Shown: positions 1-9,581, numbered from the stretch's first letter. The stretch is DNA of 64,000 nucleotides from an uncultured Oscillospiraceae bacterium (GCA_934465295.1 CAKSKU010000006.1:1-64000), one strand, 5' to 3'. Notes: a model not told the origin generated them from the sequence alone. Program-made: numbers and translations.

Positions 1-19
1 AATATATTTTTTGACAGAC

Positions 20-53
20 AAATGCCGTCAAAGCAATCGCTCTGACGGCATTT
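20..53 (-). terminator. Hairpin after solute-binding protein gene
   Basis: A 9-bp perfect inverted repeat (ATGCCGTCA / TGACGGCAT) closes a short loop just beyond the stop of the minus-strand lipoprotein gene. The T-run is not directly adjacent, so efficiency is uncertain. Confidence 0.55.
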
Positions 54-70
54 ATATTTATTATGTAAAA

Positions 71-1525
71 TTATTCAGCTGTTGCTTCCTGAAGCTTCTG
101 GTCAACTTCATCAACAAGCATAATGAGAGTATCTGCGATAGTTTCTCTCATTGTTGCCCAGTCTGTGCCGTGGAATGGAGCTCTTGTGCCCATTTCAGAG
201 CCGCCGTCCGTTGTGATGGAAGCGATGTCGGAGGAGCAGCCCGATGCGAGGTCAACAACAGGGTACTGTCTTGTGAGTTCGTTGATCTCCTTGACTCTTG
301 CGATGATATCTTCGGACCACTGGTTGTCGTCCATAGCCTTTCTGTCGGAGATAGCAATAGTTGCAGGGTCATTGTTTGCAACGATAACACATTCAGCGAA
401 GCGTGCAACGCCCTCTGGGTTAGCTGCGCCCTTGCAGAGTGCATAGCCGTTTACAACTGCGGACTGGTAAGGATCGGATCCTTCAGGTGACGGAACAGGT
501 GCGATACCGAGGTTCTGCGGTTCGATTCCTACTGTCCATGTAGCAGGGTCGCCCTGGATTCCCCAAGTACCGTTGAGCCAGAAGAGTTCCTTGCCCTCGC
601 CCATGAACTGAGGCTGGATAGACCAGTTGAACTGTTCAAGAGGAAGAACAAGTCCGTTCTGATAGAGTTCATACTGGAAGTTCATAGCCTTTTCAACTGT
701 AGCGTTGTTTACATTGCATACGAGGTGACCGTCATCGCCGACGGAAACAGTCGGAACGCCTGCAGAAAGGTAGAGAGCCTTTTCATTGAACCAGTTGTCA
801 AGACCGTACTGGTCAGCATCGGGATCAACGAAGTCGAGGAGCATCTGCTTGAATGTATCCCAGTTCCATTCGCCCTTCTGATAAAGCTCCCAAGGATCGT
901 CAAAGCCCTGAGCTTCGAGTGTGGAGGTGTCGTAGATAACTACCTGTTCAGCGGTTACGCCCGTAACGAACTGATAGTGCTTTCCACCGAATTTGAAAAG
1001 ATCCATAGCTGCTGAAACATTCTGCCAGATAGCGGAATCAAGGTCGATGTAGTCATCTACAGACTGGAACATTCCGCTGATGATCCCCTTTGGATAGTTG
1101 TTGGCATCATCGCCGGGGAAGAAGTCAACGCCCGTGCCGCCGAGAACGTTTGTGGAAAGGTCATCGTAACGCTTTTCCCATGTAGTAGGGATATAGGTGA
1201 TCTTTCCGCCGTACTTCTGCTCGAAGAGTTCAAGCTCTACCTTCTTGGAAGAGCCGTCGTTTGATGGGTTGAGGTCGTAGTGAGCGAGCCACTTGATCTC
1301 CTTGTTTGCAAGCTCAGTATCGGGGAGCTGGTCGAGAACGGAAGAGAGCGATTCCTGCTCTTCGTCCTTAAGTCCCTCTGTGTTTACGGCAACGGTAGCC
1401 TTAGTGGTGGTGGTAGCTTCGGATGTTGTTGTTTCGCCGTCTGCGCCGTTTCCGCCGCCGCAGGCAGTGAGTGCAGCCGTCAGGAAGAGAGCCATAACGC
1501 CTGCGAGAATTTTCTTTGTGTTCAT
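71..1525 (-). CDS. ABC transporter extracellular solute-binding lipoprotein
   Basis: A 484-aa substrate-binding component of an ABC importer, most likely for a sugar or oligosaccharide. The N-terminus is a lipoprotein signal peptide (hydrophobic stretch, then lipobox LTAC with Cys at about residue 22), followed by an acidic Thr/Ala-rich linker and a long periplasmic-binding-protein-like body with many Trp/Tyr residues, typical of family-1 carbohydrate binders. A good Shine-Dalgarno (AGGAT) precedes the ATG on the minus strand. No permease or ATPase genes lie beside it in the window; they may be to the left. Known for the family: the lipid-anchored receptor delivers substrate to membrane permeases. 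The substrate cannot be read from sequence. Confidence 0.85.
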   Translation of the reverse strand: MNTKKILAGVMALFLTAALTACGGGNGADGETTTSEATTTTKATVAVNTEGLKDEEQESLSSVLDQLPDTELANKEIKWLAHYDLNPSNDGSSKKVELELFEQKYGGKITYIPTTWEKRYDDLSTNVLGGTGVDFFPGDDANNYPKGIISGMFQSVDDYIDLDSAIWQNVSAAMDLFKFGGKHYQFVTGVTAEQVVIYDTSTLEAQGFDDPWELYQKGEWNWDTFKQMLLDFVDPDADQYGLDNWFNEKALYLSAGVPTVSVGDDGHLVCNVNNATVEKAMNFQYELYQNGLVLPLEQFNWSIQPQFMGEGKELFWLNGTWGIQGDPATWTVGIEPQNLGIAPVPSPEGSDPYQSAVVNGYALCKGAANPEGVARFAECVIVANNDPATIAISDRKAMDDNQWSEDIIARVKEINELTRQYPVVDLASGCSSDIASITTDGGSEMGTRAPFHGTDWATMRETIADTLIMLVDEVDQKLQEATAE

Positions 1526-1691
1526 TTCTTATCCTCCAAAAATAATTTATATCAAAAGACATTCCCCATAAGATCGTTCCTGCAAAGCCGATAATACGGT
1601 TTCCGTTCCGTCAAGCGGCGTTTCGCAGCTATTGGGGCGGAATTGCCTGCGTCGGCTTTCCGTCCTAATGCCTTTTTGATCCGTTTTTATA

Positions 1692-2786
1692 TTATACGTT
1701 GAAGCGGAACAGGATTATATCTCCGTCCTGAACAACGTATTCCTTGCCCTCCAGACGGACAAGACCCTTTTCCTTTGCGGCAGCCATCGTTCCGCAAGCC
1801 ATAAGGTCATCGAACGAAACAACTTCCGCTCTGATAAAGCCCTTTTCAAAGTCGGTGTGGATCTTTCCTGCCGCCTTCGGAGCTTTTGTACCCTTTGTGA
1901 TAGTCCATGCACGAACTTCGTCCTTGCCTGCCGTGAGGAACGAGATAAGTCCGAGGAGAGCATAACCTTCCTTGATGATTCTGTCAAGTCCCGATACTTC
2001 AAGTCCGAGCTCGGAGAGGAACATAGCCTTGTCCTCATCGCCCATATCGGAGATCTCGGCTTCAAGCTGTGCGCAGATAGGGAATACGGAAGCCTTTTCC
2101 TCCGCTGCGATCTCGCACACGGTCTTGTAGTGAACGGAATTTTCAATGTTGTTCTTGAAATCGTCCTCGGAGAGGTTTGCTGCGAAAATTACAGGCTTTG
2201 CGGAGAGCAGCGGTGTGCTCTTGATAGCCTCGGCTTCCTCTTCGGTGAAGTCAAAGGAACGTGCGGAGTGACCCGCTTCAAGGTGAGCCTTGAGCTTTTC
2301 GAGGAATTCTACCTCTGCGATGTATTTCTTATCGCCCTTGACGAGCTTCTTTGTGCGGTCGATGCGTCTGTCGAGCATTTCAATGTCGGAGAAGATGAGC
2401 TCGAGGTCGATAGTCTCGATATCTCTTCTCGGATTGATGCTTCCGTCAACGTGGATAACGTCCGTACCCTCAAAGCAGCGAACAACGTGAACGATAGCAT
2501 CAACTTCACGGATATTTGCGAGGAACTTGTTTCCGAGACCTTCGCCCTTTGATGCGCCCTTTACAAGACCTGCGATATCGACAAATTCAAGCGTTGCGGG
2601 GGTGAATTTGTTCGGGTCATACATTTCTTTGAGCTTCAGAAGGCGTTCATCGGGGACGGAAACAACGCCGACGTTCGGTTCAATGGTGCAGAACGGATAG
2701 TTTGCGGATTCTGCGCCTGCGTTTGTGAGTGCGTTAAAGAGTGTGCTTTTTCCGACATTCGGAAGTCCAACCATACCAAGTTTCAT
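1692..2786 (-). CDS. ychF: Redox-regulated ATPase YchF (Obg-family GTPase fold)
   Basis: A 364-aa, full-length YchF/OLA1. Visible motifs: P-loop GLPNVGKST near residue 7, switch/G3 DIAGLVKGAS near 70, and in place of the GTP-specific NKxD an AANLSEDD stretch, the change that gives this family ATP preference. The C-terminal TGS domain includes IHTDFEKGFIRAEV and ends in ILFRFNV. The family binds ribosomes and acts in stress control of translation. It stands alone with its own RBS upstream of the ATG. Confidence 0.95.
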   Translation of the reverse strand: MKLGMVGLPNVGKSTLFNALTNAGAESANYPFCTIEPNVGVVSVPDERLLKLKEMYDPNKFTPATLEFVDIAGLVKGASKGEGLGNKFLANIREVDAIVHVVRCFEGTDVIHVDGSINPRRDIETIDLELIFSDIEMLDRRIDRTKKLVKGDKKYIAEVEFLEKLKAHLEAGHSARSFDFTEEEAEAIKSTPLLSAKPVIFAANLSEDDFKNNIENSVHYKTVCEIAAEEKASVFPICAQLEAEISDMGDEDKAMFLSELGLEVSGLDRIIKEGYALLGLISFLTAGKDEVRAWTITKGTKAPKAAGKIHTDFEKGFIRAEVVSFDDLMACGTMAAAKEKGLVRLEGKEYVVQDGDIILFRFNV

Positions 2787-2806
2787 ATTTCATTTAGTCC
2801 TTTTTA

Positions 2807-3010
2807 TTAGTTTTCTTCAAGATTGAGGCTGCGAACATATTCGTCAGCATCGAAATCCTTGCAGTTTTTCTTTTTGCCGCAGCATTTGCCGCTCAGTTTC
2901 TTTGTTACACATATGCCGAGTACAAAACCAAGCACAAACGAGAGCAGACCTGTCACTGTGAGCAGGAGATTGAGAACGCTGTCATGGGATCTTTCGGAAT
3001 TTTCGTTCAT
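2807..3010 (-). CDS. Small single-pass membrane protein
   Basis: A 67-aa protein: a short polar N-terminus, one hydrophobic segment (about residues 14-33, LLLTVTGLLSFVLGFVLGIC), then a Lys/Cys-rich stretch (CCGKKKNC) and an acidic tail. It lies 20 bp upstream of ychF on the same strand and may be co-transcribed. No family recognised; the Cys cluster could bind metal or be redox-active. Confidence 0.6.
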   Translation of the reverse strand: MNENSERSHDSVLNLLLTVTGLLSFVLGFVLGICVTKKLSGKCCGKKKNCKDFDADEYVRSLNLEEN

Positions 3011-3108
3011 AAGATCATATCCTTTCAGATAAATTGATTGAATAGTATATCACCTAACATTATACACTTTTTTTCTGTGAATTGCAATAGTTATGTTAAA
3101 ATTTCACA

Positions 3109-3138
3109 ATAAAAAAGCCGCCCGAATATGAGCGGCTG
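3109..3138 (-). terminator. Intrinsic terminator of the mcrBC-like operon
   Basis: On the minus strand the stem AGCCGCTC / GGGCGGCT is followed directly by six T residues, just beyond the mcrC-like stop. Confidence 0.85.
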
Positions 3139-3145
3139 TAAAATA

Positions 3146-4357
3146 TCAGTGGAAAAACGTTTCGTTGAGTATCGCAACGCTTCCGTCGATGTCTTTGAGG
3201 TCAACGAGATACATATTTCGGTTCATACCTTCAAGATCACGGTTGAGGACTTCGGTAACGGGGAAAACCACCGCCGTATCATCGGTATCCTTGCCGTGAT
3301 AATTCTTGAAATCATAGAATTTGAAGATGATGTTTATGTAGGAATCGTCCTGCTTGTCCTTAACGTAGAAATTGGAAACAGGTTCCATATTAAGGTCGAG
3401 CGAGACGTTGTTGACCGAGTTTGTCATTTTTTCAGGCGTGAGGAAGCTGTATCTCGAACGGTCTATCTGACGGCGCAGGCTTGTTGCGATACAGCCGCAG
3501 AAAAGCTTGTCGATAGGGAAAAGCATCGCATAAGCGACCTTTCCGCCGCAGAAAAACGTTGTTGTACCCTTGTTGAGAAGGAACAGCCTGCACCAACCCA
3601 TTGCCTTTGTGTAGCGAGCCATGCTTCGGTCGTCGATAACAGCGGCGAAGTCACGCTTTAAATTTGTTGAGGAATCAACTCCGTCAAAGTCCATAAGGAG
3701 CGTTCTCAGTCGTTTGAGGTTAAGTCCGTTTGTCGAAAGCTTCAGCAGAGCGGCGAGAGTTGTTTTTATGAGCTTGTTCTCGGCACGGTTTATGCTGAAA
3801 ACGTCATATTCAACGAAGAATTTTTCCTTGTGGGCATAGTTTTTCTTGGCGTGTTCGGAATAGATAGTCTTGCCCTTTACGAACGGCTCGTTGCCTCGAT
3901 AGGGAACGTAGGTCTGCTTCAATCCGCCTCGTACAACGTTTTCTACCTCGTCAAGAAACATTCGCACACATATCTCGAAAATATTGAGCTGTTCTTTTTT
4001 GAAGTAGCGCTCGTTGACCCTTTTCACGGGGACTTCTATCATCGATTCGAGCATTCGCAGAATGAGCATCTTCGATACGACTGCATTTTCGGCAGGGTCA
4101 GCGGCTATCTGCGGCATAAGCTCAATCTGCGTACCGTCACGCAGCGTTATGATGCCTGCATAACGGGCAGGGTGAATGGTCTTTCGTCCGTCGGGGAGAG
4201 TTATCTCATGCATAACGGGGTAGCGGTTGTTCTCGGTGAAGTCCGCAAGACGGTCAAAGTTATGTTCGGGGATAGGGATAATGTGCGGATCGTCCGATGT
4301 TCCGCCCCTTACAAAGGAGTCTGCATCTGTGATAACGAACTTTTTATTTGTACTCAT
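3146..4357 (-). CDS. McrC-like 5-methylcytosine restriction component
   Basis: A 403-aa protein resembling McrC. The N-terminal half contains PARYAGIITLRDGTQIELMPQI (split by eye around residue 65-85), characteristic of the McrC fold, and a later SINRAENKLIKTTL segment matches the family's helical core. McrC normally ends in a PD-(D/E)xK nuclease with a D-T-K-W-K strand; I cannot find this here, and the C-terminus (FKFYDFKNYHGKD, MYLVDLKDI) has no clear replacement. It follows the McrB-like ATPase gene with 12 bp between them, so the two form an operon. Probably a restriction-type defence pair or a derivative that lost cutting. Confidence 0.75.
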   Translation of the reverse strand: MSTNKKFVITDADSFVRGGTSDDPHIIPIPEHNFDRLADFTENNRYPVMHEITLPDGRKTIHPARYAGIITLRDGTQIELMPQIAADPAENAVVSKMLILRMLESMIEVPVKRVNERYFKKEQLNIFEICVRMFLDEVENVVRGGLKQTYVPYRGNEPFVKGKTIYSEHAKKNYAHKEKFFVEYDVFSINRAENKLIKTTLAALLKLSTNGLNLKRLRTLLMDFDGVDSSTNLKRDFAAVIDDRSMARYTKAMGWCRLFLLNKGTTTFFCGGKVAYAMLFPIDKLFCGCIATSLRRQIDRSRYSFLTPEKMTNSVNNVSLDLNMEPVSNFYVKDKQDDSYINIIFKFYDFKNYHGKDTDDTAVVFPVTEVLNRDLEGMNRNMYLVDLKDIDGSVAILNETFFH

Positions 4358-4369
4358 TGGAAATTATCC

Positions 4370-5377
4370 TTAGATCTTAAGATATGCGTTGACATTTCCG
4401 AAAGCCGCATTATTTATAGTATAAATATCGTCATTTTCAAGGTAAAGCTCGGCATTTGCACCGAAGATCTGTGCATAGTCAACGTCTGTCTTGATTACGA
4501 ACTGCTCGTTTGGCTCCTTGTTCGCATCGCCGAGGACAAGTCTTATCTTTTCATAATCATCGTAGAAATAGTCCTGAAGAAGCGGAACTATCGCATTTTT
4601 GAAGATATGCGCAAGGACTGCAAGGCTCGGACGGGAGCGAAGCGGCATAAAGTAGGCGTGACCTATCGTATGGTCACGGTCGAGGAGTATCTCAACTCGC
4701 TTGTTTATCTTATACATAAGCTCGCAGATATCAATGCCCTCAACTGTTACTCCGCGCAGAAGCTCGGGGTTCGGCATCATTTCAACGAAGTCGAAACGTC
4801 GCCTTAAAGCGGAGTCGAGCATCGCTATGGAACGGTCGGCGGTGTTCATCGTGCCGATTATGTAAACATTGTCGGGAACGCCGAACGCTTCCTGCGAATA
4901 GGCAAGCTTAACGGTGGCTTCTTCCGCCTGTCCAAGTCGTTTTGTGGGTTCGATAATGGTTATCATTTCACCGAAGATCTTGGAAACGTTGCCTCGGTTG
5001 ATCTCATCGATGATGAATACATATTTTTCACCCGGGTTCTTGGCGGCTTCGTCGCAGAAACGCTTGAATACACCCTGATTTACCTTATAAACCATTTCTT
5101 CCTTACGGGAACGCTCGCCCTTTTCGTTCATTACCTGAATGAAAACAGGCTTGATACCCTCAACGAATTCTTCATAGCCGAAGGACTGATGGAAGGTAGT
5201 GAACTCGATCTGACCGTAGAGAGTTTTGAGAGCGTTGTACTTCTCGAGAAGCTCGCCGTAATCGTCGCCCATGACATCACGGATAGATCTTCCGTAAATA
5301 ATAGATATCGCATAAGCGATAGTATTATAAGTTTTACCTGTACCCGGAGGACCGTAAAGAATGATATTAGAACCCAT
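4370..5377 (-). CDS. McrB-like AAA+ ATPase, short form without N-terminal domain
   Basis: A 335-aa AAA+ ATPase/GTPase of the McrB clade. The Walker A GPPGTGKTYN lies at residues 9-18, Walker B is VFIIDEINRGN, and the sensor/arginine region is NTADRSIAMLDSALRRRFDF. Canonical McrB has a DNA-recognition domain before the AAA+ module; here the protein begins almost at the Walker A. The start is supported by AGGGTGG about 9 nt upstream on the minus strand, so the missing domain is probably real and not a mis-start. Acts with the McrC-like partner encoded 12 bp downstream. Confidence 0.85.
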   Translation of the reverse strand: MGSNIILYGPPGTGKTYNTIAYAISIIYGRSIRDVMGDDYGELLEKYNALKTLYGQIEFTTFHQSFGYEEFVEGIKPVFIQVMNEKGERSRKEEMVYKVNQGVFKRFCDEAAKNPGEKYVFIIDEINRGNVSKIFGEMITIIEPTKRLGQAEEATVKLAYSQEAFGVPDNVYIIGTMNTADRSIAMLDSALRRRFDFVEMMPNPELLRGVTVEGIDICELMYKINKRVEILLDRDHTIGHAYFMPLRSRPSLAVLAHIFKNAIVPLLQDYFYDDYEKIRLVLGDANKEPNEQFVIKTDVDYAQIFGANAELYLENDDIYTINNAAFGNVNAYLKI

Positions 5378-5674
5378 ATTTTTTCCACCCTAATAATATT
5401 TTGTACAGCTTGTTAGATAAAACAAACCGTCTTTGTTACATTATTTTTATTAAAAATGACAATCTAAAACGTTTGAAACACATACTGTTACTATTTTAAC
5501 TCATAATCGGAAAAATTTCAATAGTAAAATTAGATAGAAAAAAATTTCTGTACAAATAGTGCAATTGTGAATGATTCAGCTGTTGACTTTTGCTAAAATT
5601 ATATTAAAAAGTAAACAGATTATGGGAAAAATCTTTGTGCAGCTTATATAAGACTTTAAATTTTTGCAAAATGC

Positions 5675-5703
5675 TTGACTTTTTTTGTGAAATATGATAT
5701 CAT
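5675..5703 (+). promoter_or_regulatory. Sigma-A promoter upstream of SRP RNA
   Basis: TTGACT at 5675-5680, 17-bp spacer, TATCAT at 5698-5703. The 5378-5674 gap on its left is AT-rich; I see no gene in it, and it must hold the divergent promoter for the McrB-like operon. Confidence 0.7.
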
Positions 5704-5787
5704 AATCAAGTAAATCCTGTTTGCGCTCTGTTTTAAGCGGAATTTAACCGAAAATGAGCGTATCGGCATACTATGATCGGAATTTAT

Positions 5788-5909
5788 CCGGTATATAGGT
5801 GTGCGGGCCCTGTGCAACAGAACACCGTGAACCATGTCAGGCGGGGAACCGAGCAGCATTAAGCGGTTCGCTCTGTGTGCCGCAGCAAGCCTGCACACCT
5901 ATGTATCGG
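5788..5909 (+). ncRNA. ffs: Small signal recognition particle RNA
   Basis: The terminal strands (from CCGGTATATAGGTGTG and its partner CACACCTATGTATCGG) form a roughly 21-bp helix with few wobbles. Inside lies the conserved SRP domain-IV hairpin, seen as GTCAGGCGGGGAACCGAGCAG at 5837 onward. A short T-run follows at 5911. The order ffs, (TPR gene), dnaX, ybaB, recR is typical of clostridia. About 80 nt between the promoter and the 5' strand may be removed by processing or belong to a longer form. Confidence 0.85.
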
Positions 5910-5938
5910 ATTTTTCTCTTTTTCGGAGGAACTTTTTA

Positions 5939-6823
5939 ATGGACAAGTGGTATTTTATAAAAAAGCTTTGGCGGCACTTTATTATAGTAGTTCCGCTGAT
6001 GTTTCTTATTGCACTTGCCTATATGGTGCTTTTTGATTCGCCCGATTATACGCCCGACCTGTTCCAAAAGCTTTTTTTCGGACTTGCGGAATTTGCTCTC
6101 GTTATGTCTGCGATAGTGACCGCTTACAGCGATGCGCAGAGTGCAGCAGGCAGAGGTTACGACAGGTATCTGGAGAAGGGAACGTTCGAGGGTTTCTCCA
6201 AGAAAGCAAGACTTTTCAGCGACGGTATGGACTGCATCCGCTGTGAGGAGCTTGCAGACGGCATCGACTATCTCAAAGAAGCGATGGAATGTGACTGTAC
6301 CGACCGTGAAAAAGCGGTCGCAAGCTTTTACATAGGCAACAGCTACCGCCTTATGGGGTATAATACCAATGCGGCGAAGTATTTTCAGGACGCTATCGAC
6401 CTTGGTCTTAACGATGATAAGTATATGGTCGATTTTCTGCTTGCAAGATGTCATGTTGAAAATGGTGCTTATCAAAAGGCACTCGATATTTATGACGGTC
6501 TTGCCGAAAAAGCGGATCAGGAGGGCATTTTTCAGTATCTTTACACCGATTACGGAATGTGTTACCTTGCAATGGGCGAATATGAAAAGGCTTTTGAAAG
6601 CTTCACAAGGTCGATACTGGAAGGCAAAAATTATGTTTTTGCGCTCGGAGGCTGTGCGCTTGCTCAGCTCGGGCTGAAAGACCTTGAAAAGAGCCGTGAG
6701 TATTATGCGAAAGCTCTTGAGGCGAATATGTTCGATGTTATCGGCTTCAAGCAGTATTACTGTAAAATCGCCGAGAGTGTCGGAGTTTATGACAAGATAG
6801 ACGAAGAAATGAAGATAAACTAA
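5939..6823 (+). CDS. Membrane-anchored TPR-repeat protein
   Basis: A 294-aa protein. Start ATG 5939 has a strong GGAGGA 7 nt upstream; a longer frame from 5834 would run through the SRP RNA and is rejected. Two hydrophobic segments (about residues 17-38 and 46-66) are followed by tandem tetratricopeptide repeats (patterns such as ASFYIGNSYRLMGYNTNAAKY and YGMCYLAMGEYEKAFESF). TPRs normally hold protein partners; the partner is unknown. It sits directly before dnaX with a 7-bp gap, probably co-transcribed. Confidence 0.8.
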   Translation: MDKWYFIKKLWRHFIIVVPLMFLIALAYMVLFDSPDYTPDLFQKLFFGLAEFALVMSAIVTAYSDAQSAAGRGYDRYLEKGTFEGFSKKARLFSDGMDCIRCEELADGIDYLKEAMECDCTDREKAVASFYIGNSYRLMGYNTNAAKYFQDAIDLGLNDDKYMVDFLLARCHVENGAYQKALDIYDGLAEKADQEGIFQYLYTDYGMCYLAMGEYEKAFESFTRSILEGKNYVFALGGCALAQLGLKDLEKSREYYAKALEANMFDVIGFKQYYCKIAESVGVYDKIDEEMKIN

Positions 6824-6830
6824 AAGGGAA

Positions 6831-8477
6831 GTGAGCGTTTTGTATCAGGCTTTGTACAGAAAATACAGACCTTTGAGCTTTGCTGATGTTGTTTCGCAGC
6901 CGCAGGTCACAGAAACGCTCTTAAACCAGCTCAGAACGGGCAGAACTGCCCATGCATATATTTTCACGGGTTCAAGAGGAACGGGCAAGACGACCTGCGC
7001 AAGAATACTTGCAAAGGCGATGAACTGCCTGCACCCCGTTGACGGAAATCCGTGCCTTGAATGTGAGATATGCCGTGACGCCGATGAGGGCGCACTCGGC
7101 GACATAATCGAGATAGATGCAGCTTCAAACAGCGGCGTTGAAGATATCCGTGACCTGCGTGAGGGTACAGTTTATATGCCCGAACGCTGCAAATACAAGG
7201 TCTACATCATCGACGAAGTTCATATGCTCTCTCCTGCGGCGTTCAATGCGCTGCTCAAAATTATGGAAGAACCGCCCGAACACGTTAAGTTTATCCTCGC
7301 AACGACTGAGATCCACAAAGTCCTGCCGACGATACTTTCACGCTGCCAGCGTTTTGATTTCCACAGGATAAAGTCCGACGATATCGCAAAGCGGCTCTTG
7401 TGGGTCGCAGAGCAGGAGAAGTTCACACTCACGAATGAAGCTGCGCTGCTCATCGCAAAGGCTTCGGACGGCGGTATGCGTGACGCTCTTTCGCTGCTCG
7501 ACCGATGCACGGCTTATTCCGACAATATCACGGAGGATGTGGCTGCGAGTGCTGCGGGAATTGCGGGAAGCGGTCCTGTTTTCCGTATCCTTGAAGCGGC
7601 GGCTGACCATAACACAGCGGAAGCTGTAAAGGCGGTCGGCGAGCTTTACGATTCATCAAAGGATATGCAGCAGCTTTGTGCCGAACTGGTCGGACAGCTG
7701 CGGAATGTTATGCTTGCGAAAACCGTTCCCGATGATACGGGGATACTGAACTGTCTGCCGAGCGAGGTAGCTCAGGTCAAGGCACTTGCGGAGAAAATGC
7801 CGATAGAGGATATCTTCGCCGACCTTGATATTTTGCAGCAGACGGGTGATAAAATAGGCAGAGTGCCGTCAAAGCGTGTCGAGATCGAAATGTGCATGAT
7901 AAAAATATGCACAAAGAGAGCTGACACTGTGGCTTCGGGCGTTTCTGCGAACAATTCTATTGACAATTCCGAAATTTATGCTAAAATTGAAATGTTGGAG
8001 CGCAGGCTCGGCGATGCGTCCGTTCAGCGGACTGATCCTGTGCAAAGTGAACCGCAGAGGTCATATCGGCAGGAGAGACAGAGCGAAAGCGTTTCTCAAC
8101 CTGCACAGTCTGCTCCCGCAAAAACGGAGCAGGGCAAAATAGACCCGTCTTTGTTCAAGCCTGTTGAACGCTGGGCGGATATCCTTGAGGAGTACAAAGC
8201 GGCTTGCCCGTCGGGTTCGGCGGCACTGGTCGGCTCTTACGCCCTCGAAAGCGGAGATATGATGCTCATTTTTTCGGAAAATTCGTTCTTTATGTCCGTT
8301 TTAAAGGCAGGGGACAACGCCGAGAAGCTCAAACGCTCGATCCAGAAGATAACGGGCAGGATATATACTATCCGTGCGAAATGCACGAACAAGACCGAGA
8401 AAGCCGATACAAGGCAGTCGGTCGAATCTATCTTAAAAAAAGCGCAGGAAAACGGGATACCGACAGAACAGTCATAA
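6831..8477 (+). CDS. dnaX: DNA polymerase III subunit gamma/tau
   Basis: A 548-aa clamp-loader subunit. Start is GTG 6831 after AAAGGGA. Motifs: YRKYRPLSFADVV at the N-terminus, Walker A GSRGTGKTT (about residue 45), zinc-binding cysteines in NCLHPVDGNPCLECEICRD order, Walker B VYIIDEVHML, sensor LSRCQRFDF. The C-terminal third (Gln/Ser-rich linker then a tau-like domain) binds the polymerase in relatives. Downstream are ybaB and recR, a common recombination/replication grouping. Confidence 0.97.
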   Translation: MSVLYQALYRKYRPLSFADVVSQPQVTETLLNQLRTGRTAHAYIFTGSRGTGKTTCARILAKAMNCLHPVDGNPCLECEICRDADEGALGDIIEIDAASNSGVEDIRDLREGTVYMPERCKYKVYIIDEVHMLSPAAFNALLKIMEEPPEHVKFILATTEIHKVLPTILSRCQRFDFHRIKSDDIAKRLLWVAEQEKFTLTNEAALLIAKASDGGMRDALSLLDRCTAYSDNITEDVAASAAGIAGSGPVFRILEAAADHNTAEAVKAVGELYDSSKDMQQLCAELVGQLRNVMLAKTVPDDTGILNCLPSEVAQVKALAEKMPIEDIFADLDILQQTGDKIGRVPSKRVEIEMCMIKICTKRADTVASGVSANNSIDNSEIYAKIEMLERRLGDASVQRTDPVQSEPQRSYRQERQSESVSQPAQSAPAKTEQGKIDPSLFKPVERWADILEEYKAACPSGSAALVGSYALESGDMMLIFSENSFFMSVLKAGDNAEKLKRSIQKITGRIYTIRAKCTNKTEKADTRQSVESILKKAQENGIPTEQS

Positions 8478-8555
8478 ATGTTCCGTTTCTATAAATCAAT
8501 AGTTCCGCTAATTTTGTATTACGGTGCTTAAAAACAACCAAAAGGAGTATTAATT

Positions 8556-8903
8556 ATGAAAGCAAGATTGCCACAGGGAATGGGCGGCGGCGCTCAGAAT
8601 ATGCAGGGTATGCTCAAGCAGGCTCAGAAAATGCAGGAACAGATCACCGCTCTTCAGGAAGATATTGAAAACAGAGAGTTCAAGGCTACTTCGGGCGGCG
8701 GTGCTGTTGAAGTCGTTATGAGCGGCAAAAAGGAGATCAAGTCTCTCACTATCAAGCCTGACGTTGTTGACAAGGACGATATCGAGATGCTTCAGGATCT
8801 CGTTATCAGCGCATTCAATGATGCTGTTCACCAGATCGAAGCAACCTCCGAAAATGAGATGGGTGCTATCACAGGCGGCGTTTCCTTCCCCGGACTTTTC
8901 TAA
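8556..8903 (+). CDS. YbaB/EbfC nucleoid-associated protein
   Basis: A 115-aa small DNA-binding protein. AAAGGAG precedes the ATG. Typical features: N-terminal helix rich in Met/Gln (MLKQAQKMQEQI), central FKATSGGGAVEVVMSGK strand region, and the end ATSENEMGAITGG. Family members form tweezer-like dimers on DNA and are encoded between dnaX and recR, as here. Confidence 0.95.
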   Translation: MKARLPQGMGGGAQNMQGMLKQAQKMQEQITALQEDIENREFKATSGGGAVEVVMSGKKEIKSLTIKPDVVDKDDIEMLQDLVISAFNDAVHQIEATSENEMGAITGGVSFPGLF

Positions 8904-8981
8904 GATAAACATTGAACGGGAATCTGTATCTGACGGATTCCCGTTATTCTCAAACGACACACTGTTAAAAGGAATGATCTT

Positions 8982-9581
8982 ATGTCAAAAACGGCTCTGC
9001 CGCTCGTAATACTTGCGGAGCAGTTCGCAAAGCTCCCCGGAATAGGAATGAAGTCGGCTCAAAGGCTCGCTTATTATGTTATGACGATGAGCGATGAGGA
9101 AGCACAGACTTTTTCCGATGCGATAATGAACGCTCACCAAAAAGTTACCTACTGCAAGGTCTGCGCAAACTTCACCGAGAATGAGCTTTGTCCGATATGC
9201 AGCGATGACTTCCGTGACCACAGCACCGTATGCGTTGTCGAAGCGCCTAAGGATATCGAAGCCTTCGAGCGCACCAACGAATACAAGGGCGTTTATCACG
9301 TTCTGCACGGACTTCTTTCGCCGATGGACGGGATCACTCCCGAAATGCTCAGGATAAAGGAGCTTCTTGCAAGGGTTAACGCAGGCGGAGTGCGTGAGGT
9401 CATTATGGCTACAAATCCGACTGTTGAGGGCGAAGCTACTGCGGTATATATCTCGAAGCTGTTAAAGCCGCTCGGCGTAAAGGTCACAAGGCTCGCTTTC
9501 GGTCTGCCCGTTGGCGCAATGGTCGAATATGCCGACAAGACCACTCTGTTCAAGGCTCTCGAGAACCGTAATGAAATGTAA
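8982..9581 (+). CDS. recR: Recombination mediator RecR
   Basis: A 199-aa full-length RecR. Helix-hairpin-helix LPGIGMKSAQRLAYYV at residues 18-33, four-Cys zinc finger CKVCANFTENELCPIC near 57-72, TOPRIM segment VCVVEAPKDIEAFERT, C-terminal GLPVGAMVEYADKTTLFKAL. With RecF and RecO it loads RecA at gaps. Confidence 0.97.
   Translation: MSKTALPLVILAEQFAKLPGIGMKSAQRLAYYVMTMSDEEAQTFSDAIMNAHQKVTYCKVCANFTENELCPICSDDFRDHSTVCVVEAPKDIEAFERTNEYKGVYHVLHGLLSPMDGITPEMLRIKELLARVNAGGVREVIMATNPTVEGEATAVYISKLLKPLGVKVTRLAFGLPVGAMVEYADKTTLFKALENRNEM

Noticed and set aside
5834..5938. Upstream extension of the TPR gene
   Set aside because: It would translate through the SRP RNA; the ATG at 5939 has a strong RBS.
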